From Xestospongia bergquistia (Eukaryota > Porifera > Demospongiae > Haplosclerida > Petrosiidae), in contig OZ014411.1 in assembly GCA_963965975.1 (NCBI GenBank), positions 25,279,249-25,343,248 of the forward strand: a DNA stretch of 64,000 bases, read 5' to 3'. Of the stretch, positions 48,192 to 60,605 are shown in pieces; within the stretch, counting starts at the first letter, position 1, and each line of letters opens with the position of its first letter. Below the pieces are notes generated by a model. That model searched no databases. It was not told where the DNA came from and saw only the letters and a list, made by a program, of their open reading frames with translations. The translations under genes were made by a program, and so were the position numbers.

Positions 48192-51100
48192 ATGGCAAAT
48201 GTACGTTAGAGTTTATTGTGACAATATTATATATAATATAATTATATTTATGTTGGCTATTTTATGAATCACATAAAAATGGTGTGTCAAATATAGGACA
48301 TATTTATTGGCATGCAATGGATTCACACCAGTAGCCTTATACCCAGACAGTACACAAAGCTGAAAACCAGATGGTAATAGTGGCTAAACATATGACTGTG
48401 ATGCTGTGATGAGCACATGACTGTCATATGATTGGGGTGTGTTAGCTGGATTATTGATAATTTATTTCACAATAACTCTTATAACCTATAAGGACTAAAC
48501 AATAGAGTAATTACATTGTAGATATGTCTTACAATGCTCAAGATTAATCTATGCATACAACCTTTCTAATCAATTACAAGTAACACTAAGGTTACATATA
48601 TCTTATCATGTTCAGTACCTGAATCAGATTTCAGCCTAATCAGGCTGACAGATTCTTCTGAGATAAGAAAACAATTGATTCAATAGCATCAGTAAAATAT
48701 AAATTTGGCTTTGTTTGTCCATCATTGATTAAACTGACTTCTCATTGCTTCCTACCATTTCCACAATGTAATTATAGGGTGTATGTCCATTGCTATATAG
48801 TTAGCAACCTCTTGTTAGTTTACTTAAGTTTGGCATTTATGATCATTACTGTAATAATTATCATGACAAATATTTATAGACAAATGTTCTTGTTTTTTTA
48901 TCTTTAACTTGTAGTCAAAATTGTCTGATAAAAAAGGTGAGCTATACAACTAGTTTCTAATTATTACATTATCATATCTTCATATGTGTGTGTCCATAAA
49001 AGATCATTATTATTGATTGTAATATTACTTGAATAATCAAAAGAACAGAAACAATCATTTCTAAGTATTAATAAAATTATGTTTACTATTCACATTGCTT
49101 GTTTGTTTTCATTATTATGTTGCCTTAGTATTCAGTTGTAAGGTACCCAATTACTATAACAATTCTTCCTGTTGATATAGTGCAATCAATAAGTATGGCA
49201 TTTTTAAAGGTAGCTTAATCACCAATAATCTTAATATATAAATTTGTGTATTAAAAACAATGAAGCCAATAACTTGATTCACAAGATCAAGTTAACACAA
49301 TTAAATTTAAAATATTGTACATACTATCTTAATGAGTAAAGTTATGTAAACTGTTATGTGTATTTGACTTGTCCATAGGACTTGTAGAATGGAGTGTTAT
49401 ATGGTGTCAAATGGGATATGGTTTAGCTTTGTAAAAATTTTATCTAAAATGTATATACACAGAGGAATAAACCATAACAATTAGTTAATAGTGATGCCAA
49501 TCCTTACAAATGGTTTAAAGTAGATGGCTTTGAATCCTAATATTAGTTTACTTAACATTCCCTTGTTATACATACATGGTTTACATAATGTATCAAATTA
49601 TGTGTAACAGGAAATGTACTTTTAATGCTTTCTACTCAAACCTTATATAGTATAGCATATTAATTTATAGCCATGCAGCTCTTCCTTTTAATGAAATGTG
49701 AGGGTCTGGTGGATTGCTATTGACTGTCTTGTTGGAAGTATCATTGGATATCTAATGATAATTAAGTATTTATTAAGTAGGTGATGGATCACATGTGGAC
49801 TTCATGGAGGAATAATTCTGTCCTGAATCCCATATCTTTGCTTTTATGAGTGTACATTAAAATTGTCATAGAAATACATTATCGTTATAGTTGTTGTATT
49901 GACGATACCGCTTTTAATTTTTCTAACTTATAAATTATGTATGTATTGTAATATTTATCATTTAAATAATGATTATGAGTAAAATCTTAAACAAATAACA
50001 TTGTAACAACTAAGTCCTCTCATGATGGTGATGTATCTAAATGACAGTGAAGAGATATTTCTTCTAAATATTCTCTTTTTTCTGTCTCCTACTACGCAAT
50101 TAGTTGTTGTGATGTTGTGATCCAATACCCAATTATCACTGGTTAGCAGATCCTTGAGTTCCACCAGAAGTATAGTAGTTCTCAGAAGAAAGAGCATGAA
50201 AGTTGAAATTATTATAATTTTAAAAGTCAAGTAGAATTCTTGCAAACTATCGAATTTTAATTGTTATATTATATCAAAGAACTGCTTGTTCTAATTATTA
50301 AAGATAACATGACAATAGTAATATTTGTCAGGTTGGCTGCTAGTTAATCAAACAAGATCAGTTATGTTACATATAATAATTTAGCTGTTTTAAAGTACAA
50401 TTGATTGGTAAAAGAAACCAATCGAAAAGCAGTGTAAACATGGTCCATACAGAGACATTGAGGATTATAAATTGTACCACATATACTACTTAACAATCAA
50501 GATGGTAAATATTTCAACAGTGTTTTTATTGAATATGGTTATAAAGAAATGATCATATGATTTTTATGTTGTTTGTTGTTTTTATGTTTGGGAAATTTTA
50601 GTGAATAGAAACATACACAAATTTGTTGTAAAATAATTTGTATGGGTCTTAGTTTTGCAATTTACATATAATCACGTCCACTAATATCTTGTTTCAATGG
50701 CTGCTATAGTTTTGCTACATCTATCAGAATATTTAAGATGCTATTGTTGGTTAGGACTTAGGAGTTGTCTTGTGAATGAGAGAAAGAAAACAGTTATGAT
50801 CTGTTTGCTATAACATGGCCCAAGTATTGTGTATGTATAGTTACTATAAAAATTTTGTGAGTACACTATTTTATGAAAAGCATTTGTTCTCAAAAAAACG
50901 TGAAAGTTAGCACTTCACAAAAATTTCCCACTACACTGTATAATTATAGAATTTTGTGTTATATTGACGTTTTATCCACAGATTTTGGTGATATTTTAAT
51001 AAATCGACACTTTGATGAATTTGATAGGCAAATGGGAGATGAAATGCGAGTTGGTGTAGCAGTAATATTTGCTAATGTTGGCAAAAGTGGTCCTACTGGA

Positions 51101-53252
51101 ACAGACATTGACGTTAAGACTGTGAAAACCACATTTGAAAAGTTACAATATGCTGTTTTCATTGTTCTGGATCCCACTTCAGACAACATTTTGGCTATCT
51201 CTGAATTTATGGCAAAAGAGTATCCATATGAACGCAAGATAGAAACTATTGTCATTTACTATGCAGGTCATGGAGGCAGTGTTGATGGTAATGGATACAT
51301 CATTGGTGTTGATCACAAGAAGGTTGATATTAACAAAGAGATTGTTTCATTGTTCCAACCTGCACATACTAAAACCATTGCAGATAGAAATTTGCTGTTT
51401 TTCTTTGATTGCTGTTTGTCATCAGATGACCCACAAAATGAGCACCAGCAAGCTCAGAGTGGTCAGACTAAGGAGCAAGTGTTTGTGCCATCATATCTAC
51501 CTCGTAAAGGAAAATATTTGATTGCATATGCTACCTCAGTTGGTGAAAAATCTAAAGGTAACTTTGTCAAAGGAGGTATTTGGACTTCAGCACTTTTTGA
51601 TAATATCAAGAATTACGATCTACCCATAACAGCATTACTTGACAAGACCTGGAAAGATGTTGTTAATAAAGGAAAAAAAGACGGAACAGTTGTACAAGGC
51701 TCACATTATATTTCTTCACTTGGAACATTCTTTCTTAGAGGTAGGTATATACTTTACTTGTCACATATTCCCAATCTATTTTAATTTAACAGATCATAGA
51801 GAGGAAAAGATTACAGATTACTATCAAAGCAAACGTTTGCGACTTGAACCAGAAGAAAGCAGCCAAGGTCTGTTAATAATCTATATAATGTCATAAAATT
51901 TTTAATGCATATGACAAGAGCATAAATGAAAAGCTAAATCATAGCCCTAGCTGTTTGAATATAGTAATTGTCATGTTAAAGGAGCTGACAGTATAAATTT
52001 GGAGCATTAAAAGTTTACTTTCATTGCTATTAAGTAATTAATTACATTTGTTTAGTTAAACAAGCTAAATCAAAAATGATTAGCAATTGCTATGGGCAAA
52101 ATGATAGCAGTCATGGCAGCACAATGTGTATTTAACACGACTATAATTTAAATCATCCTATAATGGTTATGAGGATACAAATCTGATAGTAAAACATATT
52201 GGAGTTTTGGTATGTAGAGAGCTTAGCAAAGATGCCAGAAGGTGGGTAAACAAGCTAGCTATCTTCAGAAGTTTGACAACCCCACCCATTGTTATTGCAT
52301 TTGTAAATAGGTTATCATGTATATCAGTAATTAAATGGTTTAATTTTATTGAGTGTCATTATCTGTTGAAAACCTCATAACTGTTCATAGACTACATCCT
52401 AAACATTTCTAAATCCTTAAACATTAAGTGTATATCTACTGACTTGGTCATTTTATAATAATACCAATTTAGTTATTAAATACAACAATAAAACAAGTCA
52501 AAGTCAGTAGACATAACTGTATTCATACTACATGACCCAAAACTATTATAGGACTGCCTTGCGTGTACATCATGCCAAGCAATAAAAATATGACAGAATG
52601 CTTTGATAAGATCAGATATTATAGATGTGTTAGAGTAAAATTGATTTATAGTAAAACTTAGTGAAAGTGATTTTGCTTGTGAAGCTAAACATGTGAAAAT
52701 TTATCATGAATTCTAATTTTCTGTTATATGCTATTACATATATTAATCATGCAAAAACTATTATATAAAGTTAATGTTGTGATGTATACATTAAATGGAA
52801 TCCTCATGTCATGCAAGCTTTAACACAGCTTCAGAAGCTAAAAAATAATGCTGTAATTTTTTAATTCATCAGATACTCCTGTCATTGTTGACATTGAAGA
52901 AATAATGAAAGCAACACCTGATGAGTCTGATGTCTTACAAGCCTTGGATAAAATCAAAGATCTAGAGCCTGAATGGAAGGAGTTTGGTCGACGTGTTAAT
53001 CATACGAATCTTGATTTGACATATTGTCGACACCTTTCGTCTTTGCTAGGAGAGTATTATCTTAAACTTCCAAATGACACATTAACTTGGAAAGCTATAA
53101 TTGATGCTCTAGAGTTTCAACGTGTACCAGCTCCTAAACCAGCTATAAAATATGGAAATGGCAGGAAAGTTGCTGATGATGTGAGAGATTATCTTCATAA
53201 TCAAGATGTATTTATTAAATATAAAACAATGTTAAATTCAAAGGAAAAGTAA
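48192..53252 (+). CDS. Caspase-like (C14) protease with C-terminal Death domain (gene D)
   Basis: Exons 48192-48200, 48915-48936, 50982-51740, 51793-51867, 52873-53252; phases close and give 414 aa (MANSKLSDKKDFGDILIN..). Exon 3 is a caspase-fold protease: strand VGVAVIFANVG, TDIDVKTVKTTFEKLQ, catalytic His in IYYAGHGGS (51269-51271), Cys in LFFFDCCLSSDD (51410-51412 or 51413-51415), and YLIAYATS. GHG and DCC recall paracaspases, metacaspases and bacterial C14 proteins more than caspases (QACRG). No p10 arginine signature is seen. Exon 4 is a basic/acidic linker and exon 5 a Death domain (IKDLEPEWKEFGRRVNHTNL; LTWKAIIDALEF). Intron 2 is 2045 bp with no exon found in it. Basic specificity would need assay. 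Confidence 0.9.
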
Positions 53253-54669
53253 CTGAGAAACAATAATGATTACTGTTTTGTGATAATTAATGGTATTTTT
53301 CTTTAAATGCATTTATGTATAACCTTGTACATATCATAAGAACAGGAATCAGTCAAACATTGAGTGGTGTAATATGCTGAAATATAGATTAGACAAAACC
53401 TGCTGTCTCTCAAGATGGATTTGGATTGTTTGGAGTAGATGTAGAAAGTGTGCTCTTTCACCTTCTCTATAGTACTAGTTATAATGATATGATGATGGAA
53501 CTTAAAATACACCAAGCATTTTGAGTAGTGAGGAACTAAAAGGTGAGTGGTGTGAAGTAAATACCACTACACAAGTATAAAACGAAATACTACATCGATA
53601 ACAAGAGAAAGGTATAGGATACTATAGCAAATCAAGATGACGAAATGGAAAACAGGAAGTTAATGATAACTCTAACTATTTGTGTGATAGGATTGAGATT
53701 GATACATTTGAAGATTGGACTTTACAAATTTTGATGAAAGACTGAATCTACAAGAGTACAGTAACTATACATTTAATTTTAACAAGAATTAATGATCTGC
53801 AGGGTCTCTCTCTTGTACAATGATTTCTACTGAAATTATATACATACATACATAGGTAATTTTGTTATTTATAATGTTTTTTCTTTCACATTGTTTATTG
53901 TTTATCACATGCACAGAATTGAAATTCAGTTGGCAAAAAATATATTTTTAAAATTATACATTTTTGAATTTAGGTGTCAATACTTTTTATATATCAATTA
54001 ATAATATAATAATAATGATAATAACAATACAAATGTTATTTAAGAACAACTCAAAATAATAATAAGATCCCCCAGTTCCATGAGGCTGAGTGCTTTACTC
54101 AGAACTAATAAACATTTAGTCATGATACCTTTTAATTATGAATTACTTAGTCGTGTCCATAGCTATAAACCTGAATGAATGGACATTACTCAATGTTCAG
54201 ATTGTCACGTCTCAAATAAAGTGGAATATAACTAATGTACCTTATTATGTCAGAGAAATAAACAAATCCTTCCTCTCAATATATATTCTTGATTTAGTAA
54301 AGTTATTTAAACATGTACAATATTATGTGCACATCTACTCTATTCAAATTTAAAACTGTTCTTTCTTTATCAAAGTTCAAAAAAATTTTATTTAGAAGTT
54401 ACTGTGAGAAATCTACTGATCATAAAGTTACTTAGTGTTTCAACTACTTGCAATTGTAAATGTTTTTATTAGTTGAATTGAAAATGCAGCAGAACTAAAA
54501 AAAGCAGCACTAAAGGAAAGACAAAGTGATGATAATTTGAAATTAAGATAAACAATTATTTACTAAGGCACTTCAATCAAGAGCATATGAAATATCATAA
54601 TCACGGAAAGCTATATATATAGCTAGGGATATTAATTACCAATTGAAATCATTCTTCATGAGAAGATTG
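53253..54669. other. Intergenic, AT-rich
   Basis: Between gene D and START gene 2, which converge. No gene, RNA or repeat of note is seen. Confidence 0.5.
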
Positions 54670-56592
54670 CTATTGAGCTTTTTCCTTAACATAAACATCA
54701 TGATAGAACCGAGTGAGATGTTCTTGCCACTCAAATGGAGTTTTAGCAGATAGATTGTTCATTATAAATTTAGGTATTAAACCCATGGCATCATTTTGAA
54801 GTAACATTGTTACTTTTGTAGAGTTAGGGTCATCATCAAAAGAACGTATTAGAGTACCAGAGAGAATAGTTTTAGCTCTATTGGAAATAGTGTAATGAAT
54901 TATTTATTAATCATTTAATTGGGCAAGGTCTTCCATATATCTAAAAGTTAATCCATCCATCTTTTGTTTCAATCATCTATCCATTTGTCTGTCCATTCAT
55001 CCATCCATCCGACCACACCTCACTAGACCAGATACTTCAGGTCTTCTGTCATCAGTTGCATCCTTATATAAAACGTAAGACAAGTTCTTCTCTTCATCTT
55101 TTCGGTGAGTTACATATTGGACCAAGTCACGATCAGATACGCCAGGAGGCATCTTGAAATGCCTTAAGGAAGGAAAGATATATTATTAAAGATTTGTTAT
55201 TGACAATGTAAATTATGTAACATATAATTGTCCCTGCAATATAACATAGCACTATAACTATCTGCTATACAAGTATTACATGGTACATATCTAAAAAAGA
55301 ATAAGAAATAGCACAGTGGAGTGGTTTGAATTTTACAACCACATACTGCTACAAATATAAATCCTATCATTATTTACCAGTAAACAATCATGTAATTTGG
55401 TAACTCTTCTATGACTTCAATAGCTGAGAAATGTTGCTCCCATCTGCGACGGAGATCAATGTTAGCAATCAATTCCAAAACTAGATATCAAAGAAGATTA
55501 AATATCAAATAATTAAACTAATTTCCTTACCATCAGCTGGAGGGATACCAGGAAATTGCAGAAATGCCTGAAAAGTGAATGATTAAAAAAAAAGTATAAC
55601 TCTTAAAGGTACACAAAAATTTAAAGGAAGCCAACCTTAATTAAAATGCCCTAAATTAAATACCTAATCATAGATAGCAGAACAAAATTATATTTTAAGC
55701 CTTATATGAAGTGTCTTTATTGTTAAATTTTATAAAACCCTTAAAGTCCATGCATGGAACTATTATACTCTATTTGCAAATTAATGTTAGTTAATACCTT
55801 GATAAGATTTATTGGAGACTTTTCATCATTTTTACGCCAAACTTCAGCATTTTCAGCTCTCTTTACAAAGTTCCATCCTTCTTTTTCACTGTTACCTTGC
55901 TCTTCATGAAGGATGCGTTGTAAGTCTAAAGATGCAGTGGGGAATTAAGTAATACATTAATTTACTCATTTTATCTATGAATAATAAAAGAAATTATCAT
56001 AACAGTTTACATTTATATTTCATGGCTTTACATTTATATTTTATTAAAATTAACCCTCTAATCATTACTTTAATTAAGGAAAGCTCTTTACTTTCTGATT
56101 TAATATTAACCACATAATGTAATGTCACTTTATATTCACATGTATTGTATGCATTAATATCATAATCTAAAATATTGGTGTGAATTTACTAATAAGTGAC
56201 AAACATCCTACACTTACAAGTCATCAGAAACCTTACATAGTAGTATCTATCTTTGTATAGTCTGGTTGACTGAATGTTAGTAATGACAATTGTTGTATGA
56301 TTTTGGACAAAAGACTCTTTGAATAAATTTCAACATTATTCTCCTTGTTACCTCTTCATTAGCAGTATTATAATATCTATATCAATCCACAACTATTTCT
56401 ACAATCATGTACGCACACACACACTGCATATATACTTGAAATATCGGAATGTACTTTATTTTTAAGAATAATCATTACATTATCTTCTTTTGAAATGCAC
56501 AATTTATTTGTATCTCATGAAAACAAAATATAATGTCGTGAAATAATAACAATACCTTCAGGTTTGAACGGATCCTCCCTTTGCTCAGCCAT
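54670..56592 (-). CDS. START-domain lipid-transfer protein 2
   Basis: Exons complement of 54670-54877, 55019-55162, 55378-55480, 55531-55567, 55798-55925, 56556-56592; phases 1,0,1,2,2, giving 218 aa. Starts MAEQREDPFKPE and covers a full START domain: GWNFVKRAENAEVWRKND, AFLQFPGIPP, LELIANIDLRRRWEQHF, MPPGVSDRDLVQYVTHR, RRPEVSGLVR, DDDPNSTKVTMLLQND, LIPKFIMNNL, and the last helix EWQEHLTRFYHDVY. Exons 2, 3 and 4 are 128, 37 and 103 bp in every member here. Expected to hold one lipid in its cavity; ligand unknown. First of three intact tandem copies. Confidence 0.94.
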
Positions 56593-57328
56593 AACAAGAT
56601 TCGTCGACTCACTGCAGATCGATCAGGGCCGTGTTCAATTAATAATTATTAATATTATTATTAATAATAATAGTTTGTATATAATATAACAGGAAACAAT
56701 TTGTACTAATGAACATAATAGACATAATTTGATTGTTCAGGAAATCCTTTAAAATTAATAACACTAAAAGACAAGAAATAAAACACATATATTAATTTCA
56801 CTGATAATTTTTGATCTAATTAGTTTGAGCTCATTTTCAAACTACAGTATACACAATAACTTTTATGAATAATAGATTTCACAAATATAATGGTAGATTG
56901 GTTATTATAGAAACTTTTTCCATTAAGGCTTCACACTTGGCCAAAGATATATTAACTGTGATGTAGATATAATGTTAGTCATGTGTTAAGAAACTTTAAG
57001 CATCAGATATTGTTGCCATGAAAAGTGCCCAAAATTAACTCAAAATGAAAATAATGTGACATAACTTCATTGTCCTGATATAATTGGAATAGTTAGAATA
57101 ATATAAGGCCCTAGATACTTGCCTAATGGAAGTTACTATCAATAAAAAACAATGTATATTAACACTTCTATTAAATAACTTAATACAAACAGCATATGCT
57201 GAAGACAAGGTGTTAATGATCAATAAATAGATTTGGAAAAGTGACAAATGAAAGTTAAATCACATACTGATGTATATAATAGCAACCAATGAATTATATT
57301 AACTACCTCTTATATTATATTTCTCTGG
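56593..57328. other. Intergenic between START genes 2 and 3
   Basis: AT-rich, with a TTATTAATA-type hairpin-prone run at about 56637-56685. No gene seen. Confidence 0.5.
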
Positions 57329-59833
57329 TTATTTCTCTGAGGCAGTCTGTTGTTGACCTTTCTCTTTAATATAAACATCATGATAGAATTTACTGAGACG
57401 TTCCTGCCACTCAATTGGAGCTCTAGATGCTAACATGTTGACCATAAATTTTGGTATCCATCCCATTGGGTCATTTTGAAGTAAGATGGTCAGTTTTGTT
57501 GAGTTAGGATCATCGTCATATGGCCGTATCAGAGTACCAGAAAGAATAGTTTTAGCTCTGTTAGAAAGAAAATAAGGAAAGAATTTTATTTGTGCCATCT
57601 GCTTAGTCTCACATAACCCAGCCCACAGTGTGAGGGGCTGCCTACACAAGACACTGTCTACTCTTCTGTCCCTCCCTTCCATTTTTCCTACCTCACTAGA
57701 CCAGGTACTTCAGGTCTTCTGTCATCAGTTGCATTCTTATATAAAATGTAAAATAAGTTCTTCTCTTCATCTTTTCGATAAGTTACATATTGGACCAAGT
57801 CACGATCGTACACTCCAGGAGGCATCTTGAAATGCCTTAACGAAAAAGACAACATTTAAATTTCAACTAATTTATTTATTCAGTGATTAATATACAAACA
57901 TGATATTACAATGACAAAGAATTCATAGCAAAGTCACATAATTCAATTCAGTAAATAATGTAAATACTAATTGTCAATGCTCTCTAAGGTTTTAGTCAAC
58001 CACAAGGGTTGCTAATGTGATGGCATACTATTAAATAACTTGGGTTTCATAGCGTATGACATTCTTATTATATAAACTATTGTTGTAGTAACAAGACTAT
58101 ATTTTATCATTTTATTTATTGTATGCTGTCTTGTAATTACTTTAGACTACATGGTTTGTTCACTTTGCATTGTATTAGATGTAATAATTGGAGAACGAAA
58201 TAAACTTGTAAGTGCATAGTCTCAATGTCTACAGTACATGTATGACAAGATTGAATTTAACTAGTAAATGCAATAACAATGGTGTGATTGATCAAGCTTC
58301 AAGGTTTTAGCTCATTGATATATAGTATTTTGTAGTCTCTTCATATCTTTGGCTACGAATGTCAGTTCTTTAAAATCTTCGACAGTATTATCTTTAATTT
58401 GTGTTGCGTTAAGACCTTCAAAACAATCATAGGATGATGTAACAATTATATAGTCTTTTGTGCTTATGTTTCTAGGTCAAAAGTGGTAGTAGACAAAATG
58501 TGGGTGTAGATTTACAATAGCAATGGTTCCTTTAACTATAGATAAGGCTTATGCATAAACTGTTATAAATTAAATGATATAGTTTATTTTAATATGTTAA
58601 TTAACTTACCAGTAAACAATTTTGTAATTTGGCAATTCCTCTACAACTTCAATAACACTAAAGTGGACGTCCCATCGTCCACGAATATCAACATTTTGAA
58701 TCAATTCCAAAACTGTAGATAATCAAAGAACATTAAATGCAAGATTTATAAATCTTTATTTACCATCAGCTGGAGGGATACCAGGAAAATGTAGAAATGC
58801 CTAAAAATAAACCAGTAAGGGTTATAGACTACAAGTCTCCAGTAATATAATAATTTAATTAACAGGTAGCCTTACATGGGTACATGTGTACATATTCAGA
58901 TAATCAATCATACAGGATTCCATTATCAGGGGTGGAGACAGCTACTGAAAAGTGGGAGGGGCCAAGTGCTTAGTGAAGAATCAGTTAGATGTTAATGAAA
59001 ATAGATGTAAATGAAAATCTTATTTAAAAAAATTAACTAAAAATTACCAAAGTGAGGAGTGCAATTCGTCGTGCATACTTGTATATCACACAGTCAAAAT
59101 CAAACAGTAAGGGGGCAGAGACCCCCTTCCCCCACTTTCAAAGTGGGGAAGGGGGGGGCTCCAGCCCCCCTAGTTCTCCACCACTGATTATGTACGCCTA
59201 AAATCCTAATGTCTATTTCAGAACAGTTACTGGTAATCAGTGTATTAAGGTTAAGGAAATATAACAACTTAAAACATTAAAATTAATATAACTACAAACA
59301 ATTGTTTACCTTAACAAGATTTATAGCAGAATTTCCATCATTTTTACGCCAAATTTCAGCACTTTCTGTTCTCTTAAGAAACTGCCATCCTTCTTCTTCA
59401 CTGTTACACTCCTCTTCATGGAGAATATGTTGTAAATCTAGAATGAAACAACAAAGAACAATGTACTTCATATCTGTCACCCTAACATGTTTGTTTATCA
59501 CATATGTATGTTTATTCTATTGAGATAGATATACAAATTGTACAAAAGGCAACAAACTTTGCTAACAATATGGCCGACCAAACCTAGGTAGCCATATAAT
59601 TTAGTGCTAAATAAATACATTATATAATATATTCCAACTCCTTGCATTAGATAGAGTCTTTAATTTCCTATTAAAGAATGGCATTTTATTACCAGGAGAA
59701 TAGTTCAAACTATAATATCCTGTAAGTCTTATTATAACAAGAATTAGTACACAGTGAATCCATCTATTTACACTTCATTAACAGTCGTACCTTCAGGTGT
59801 GAAGGGATTGTCACTAGCTTGTAGTTCAGCCAT
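57329..59833 (-). CDS. START-domain lipid-transfer protein 3
   Basis: Exons complement of 57329-57557, 57692-57835, 58610-58712, 58764-58800, 59310-59437, 59791-59833; same phases as its neighbours, 227 aa. Starts MAELQASDNPFTPE. START motifs: GWQFLKRTESAEIWRKND, AFLHFPGIPP, LELIQNVDIRGRWDVHF, MPPGVYDRDLVQYVTYR, RRPEVPGLVR, DDDPNSTKLTILLQND, WIPKFMVNML, EWQERLSKFYHDVY. C-terminal tail QQQTASEK. Closest to gene 2 in sequence; intron 2 contains a hAT-like MITE. Confidence 0.94.
58927..59186. mobile_element. 260-bp hAT-like MITE in START gene 3 intron
   Basis: Ends CAGGGGTGGAGACAG and, on the complement, CAGTGGTGGAGAACTAGG, flanked by ATTAT on both sides. A G-rich/C-rich hairpin lies near the right end (59110-59170). 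Related in ends and composition to the larger element at 20070-20676. Confidence 0.75.
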
Positions 59834-60605
59834 TGATAACAATCACAGAGCCGTCCAACTGAAGTATTTTGCTGCAATAATATTTAACCACGCCCCTATA
59901 CTTAATTAAACTGGGACTTCCTGCCAAACACTGAACGTTCCTGAGCACTCAATAATTGTTTATCAGGAAGTGTATTACATAGTATTATATATAACAAGAT
60001 TGTTCATGAAATATTATTATTTCAGACAAAATAATGTATGATTTAAAATGAATTTTTCAGCTTTACTTTAGTTCTAGAGGAGAAAACAATGTTAAGTATA
60101 TTGTACTCTAGCTTCATGTATAACAGCAATTTTAAAGAATCTAATAAGAGACTTTGTACAACCAAATTACATTTAACATCAGGTAATAAAGCAGATACTA
60201 GCTAGTAGGTAGTTTTGTCCCTGGACCAAATCACAGGGAGTTAGTGAATGAGACTAGATATAACCCATTTAAAAGCTGTTTTCAAAATAGTAATACCTAT
60301 GTCTGCAGATGTAATGCTAACTTTATAATCCTATTGATTAATTTGAAAAATTCATAAATTACAATCAGGTCACTAGCAATGAATAGATAAATTCTTCTTT
60401 AATTTTGTTTTAAGAGTGGCAGGCTGAACAATCTTCAATATTAAAATGTCTTTATGTGTGTGCAATGTGGTATTTACTTTCCATGTCAATATTCATTCAT
60501 GTAGTACATATATAGCTATAGCATTGCCTATACATTTAAATATATGTTGTACAGAGTTACAAATTAAAAATATAAATAAACGAATATATTCAAACCTACA
60601 TGTTT
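59834..60605. other. Intergenic between START genes 3 and 4
   Basis: AT-rich, no gene or repeat of note. Confidence 0.5.

Noticed and set aside
51249..51521. Other plus-strand frames and a minus-strand frame within gene D exon 3
   Set aside because: Overlap the GHG/DCC protease frame, which has clear family motifs and phase-matched splice sites.
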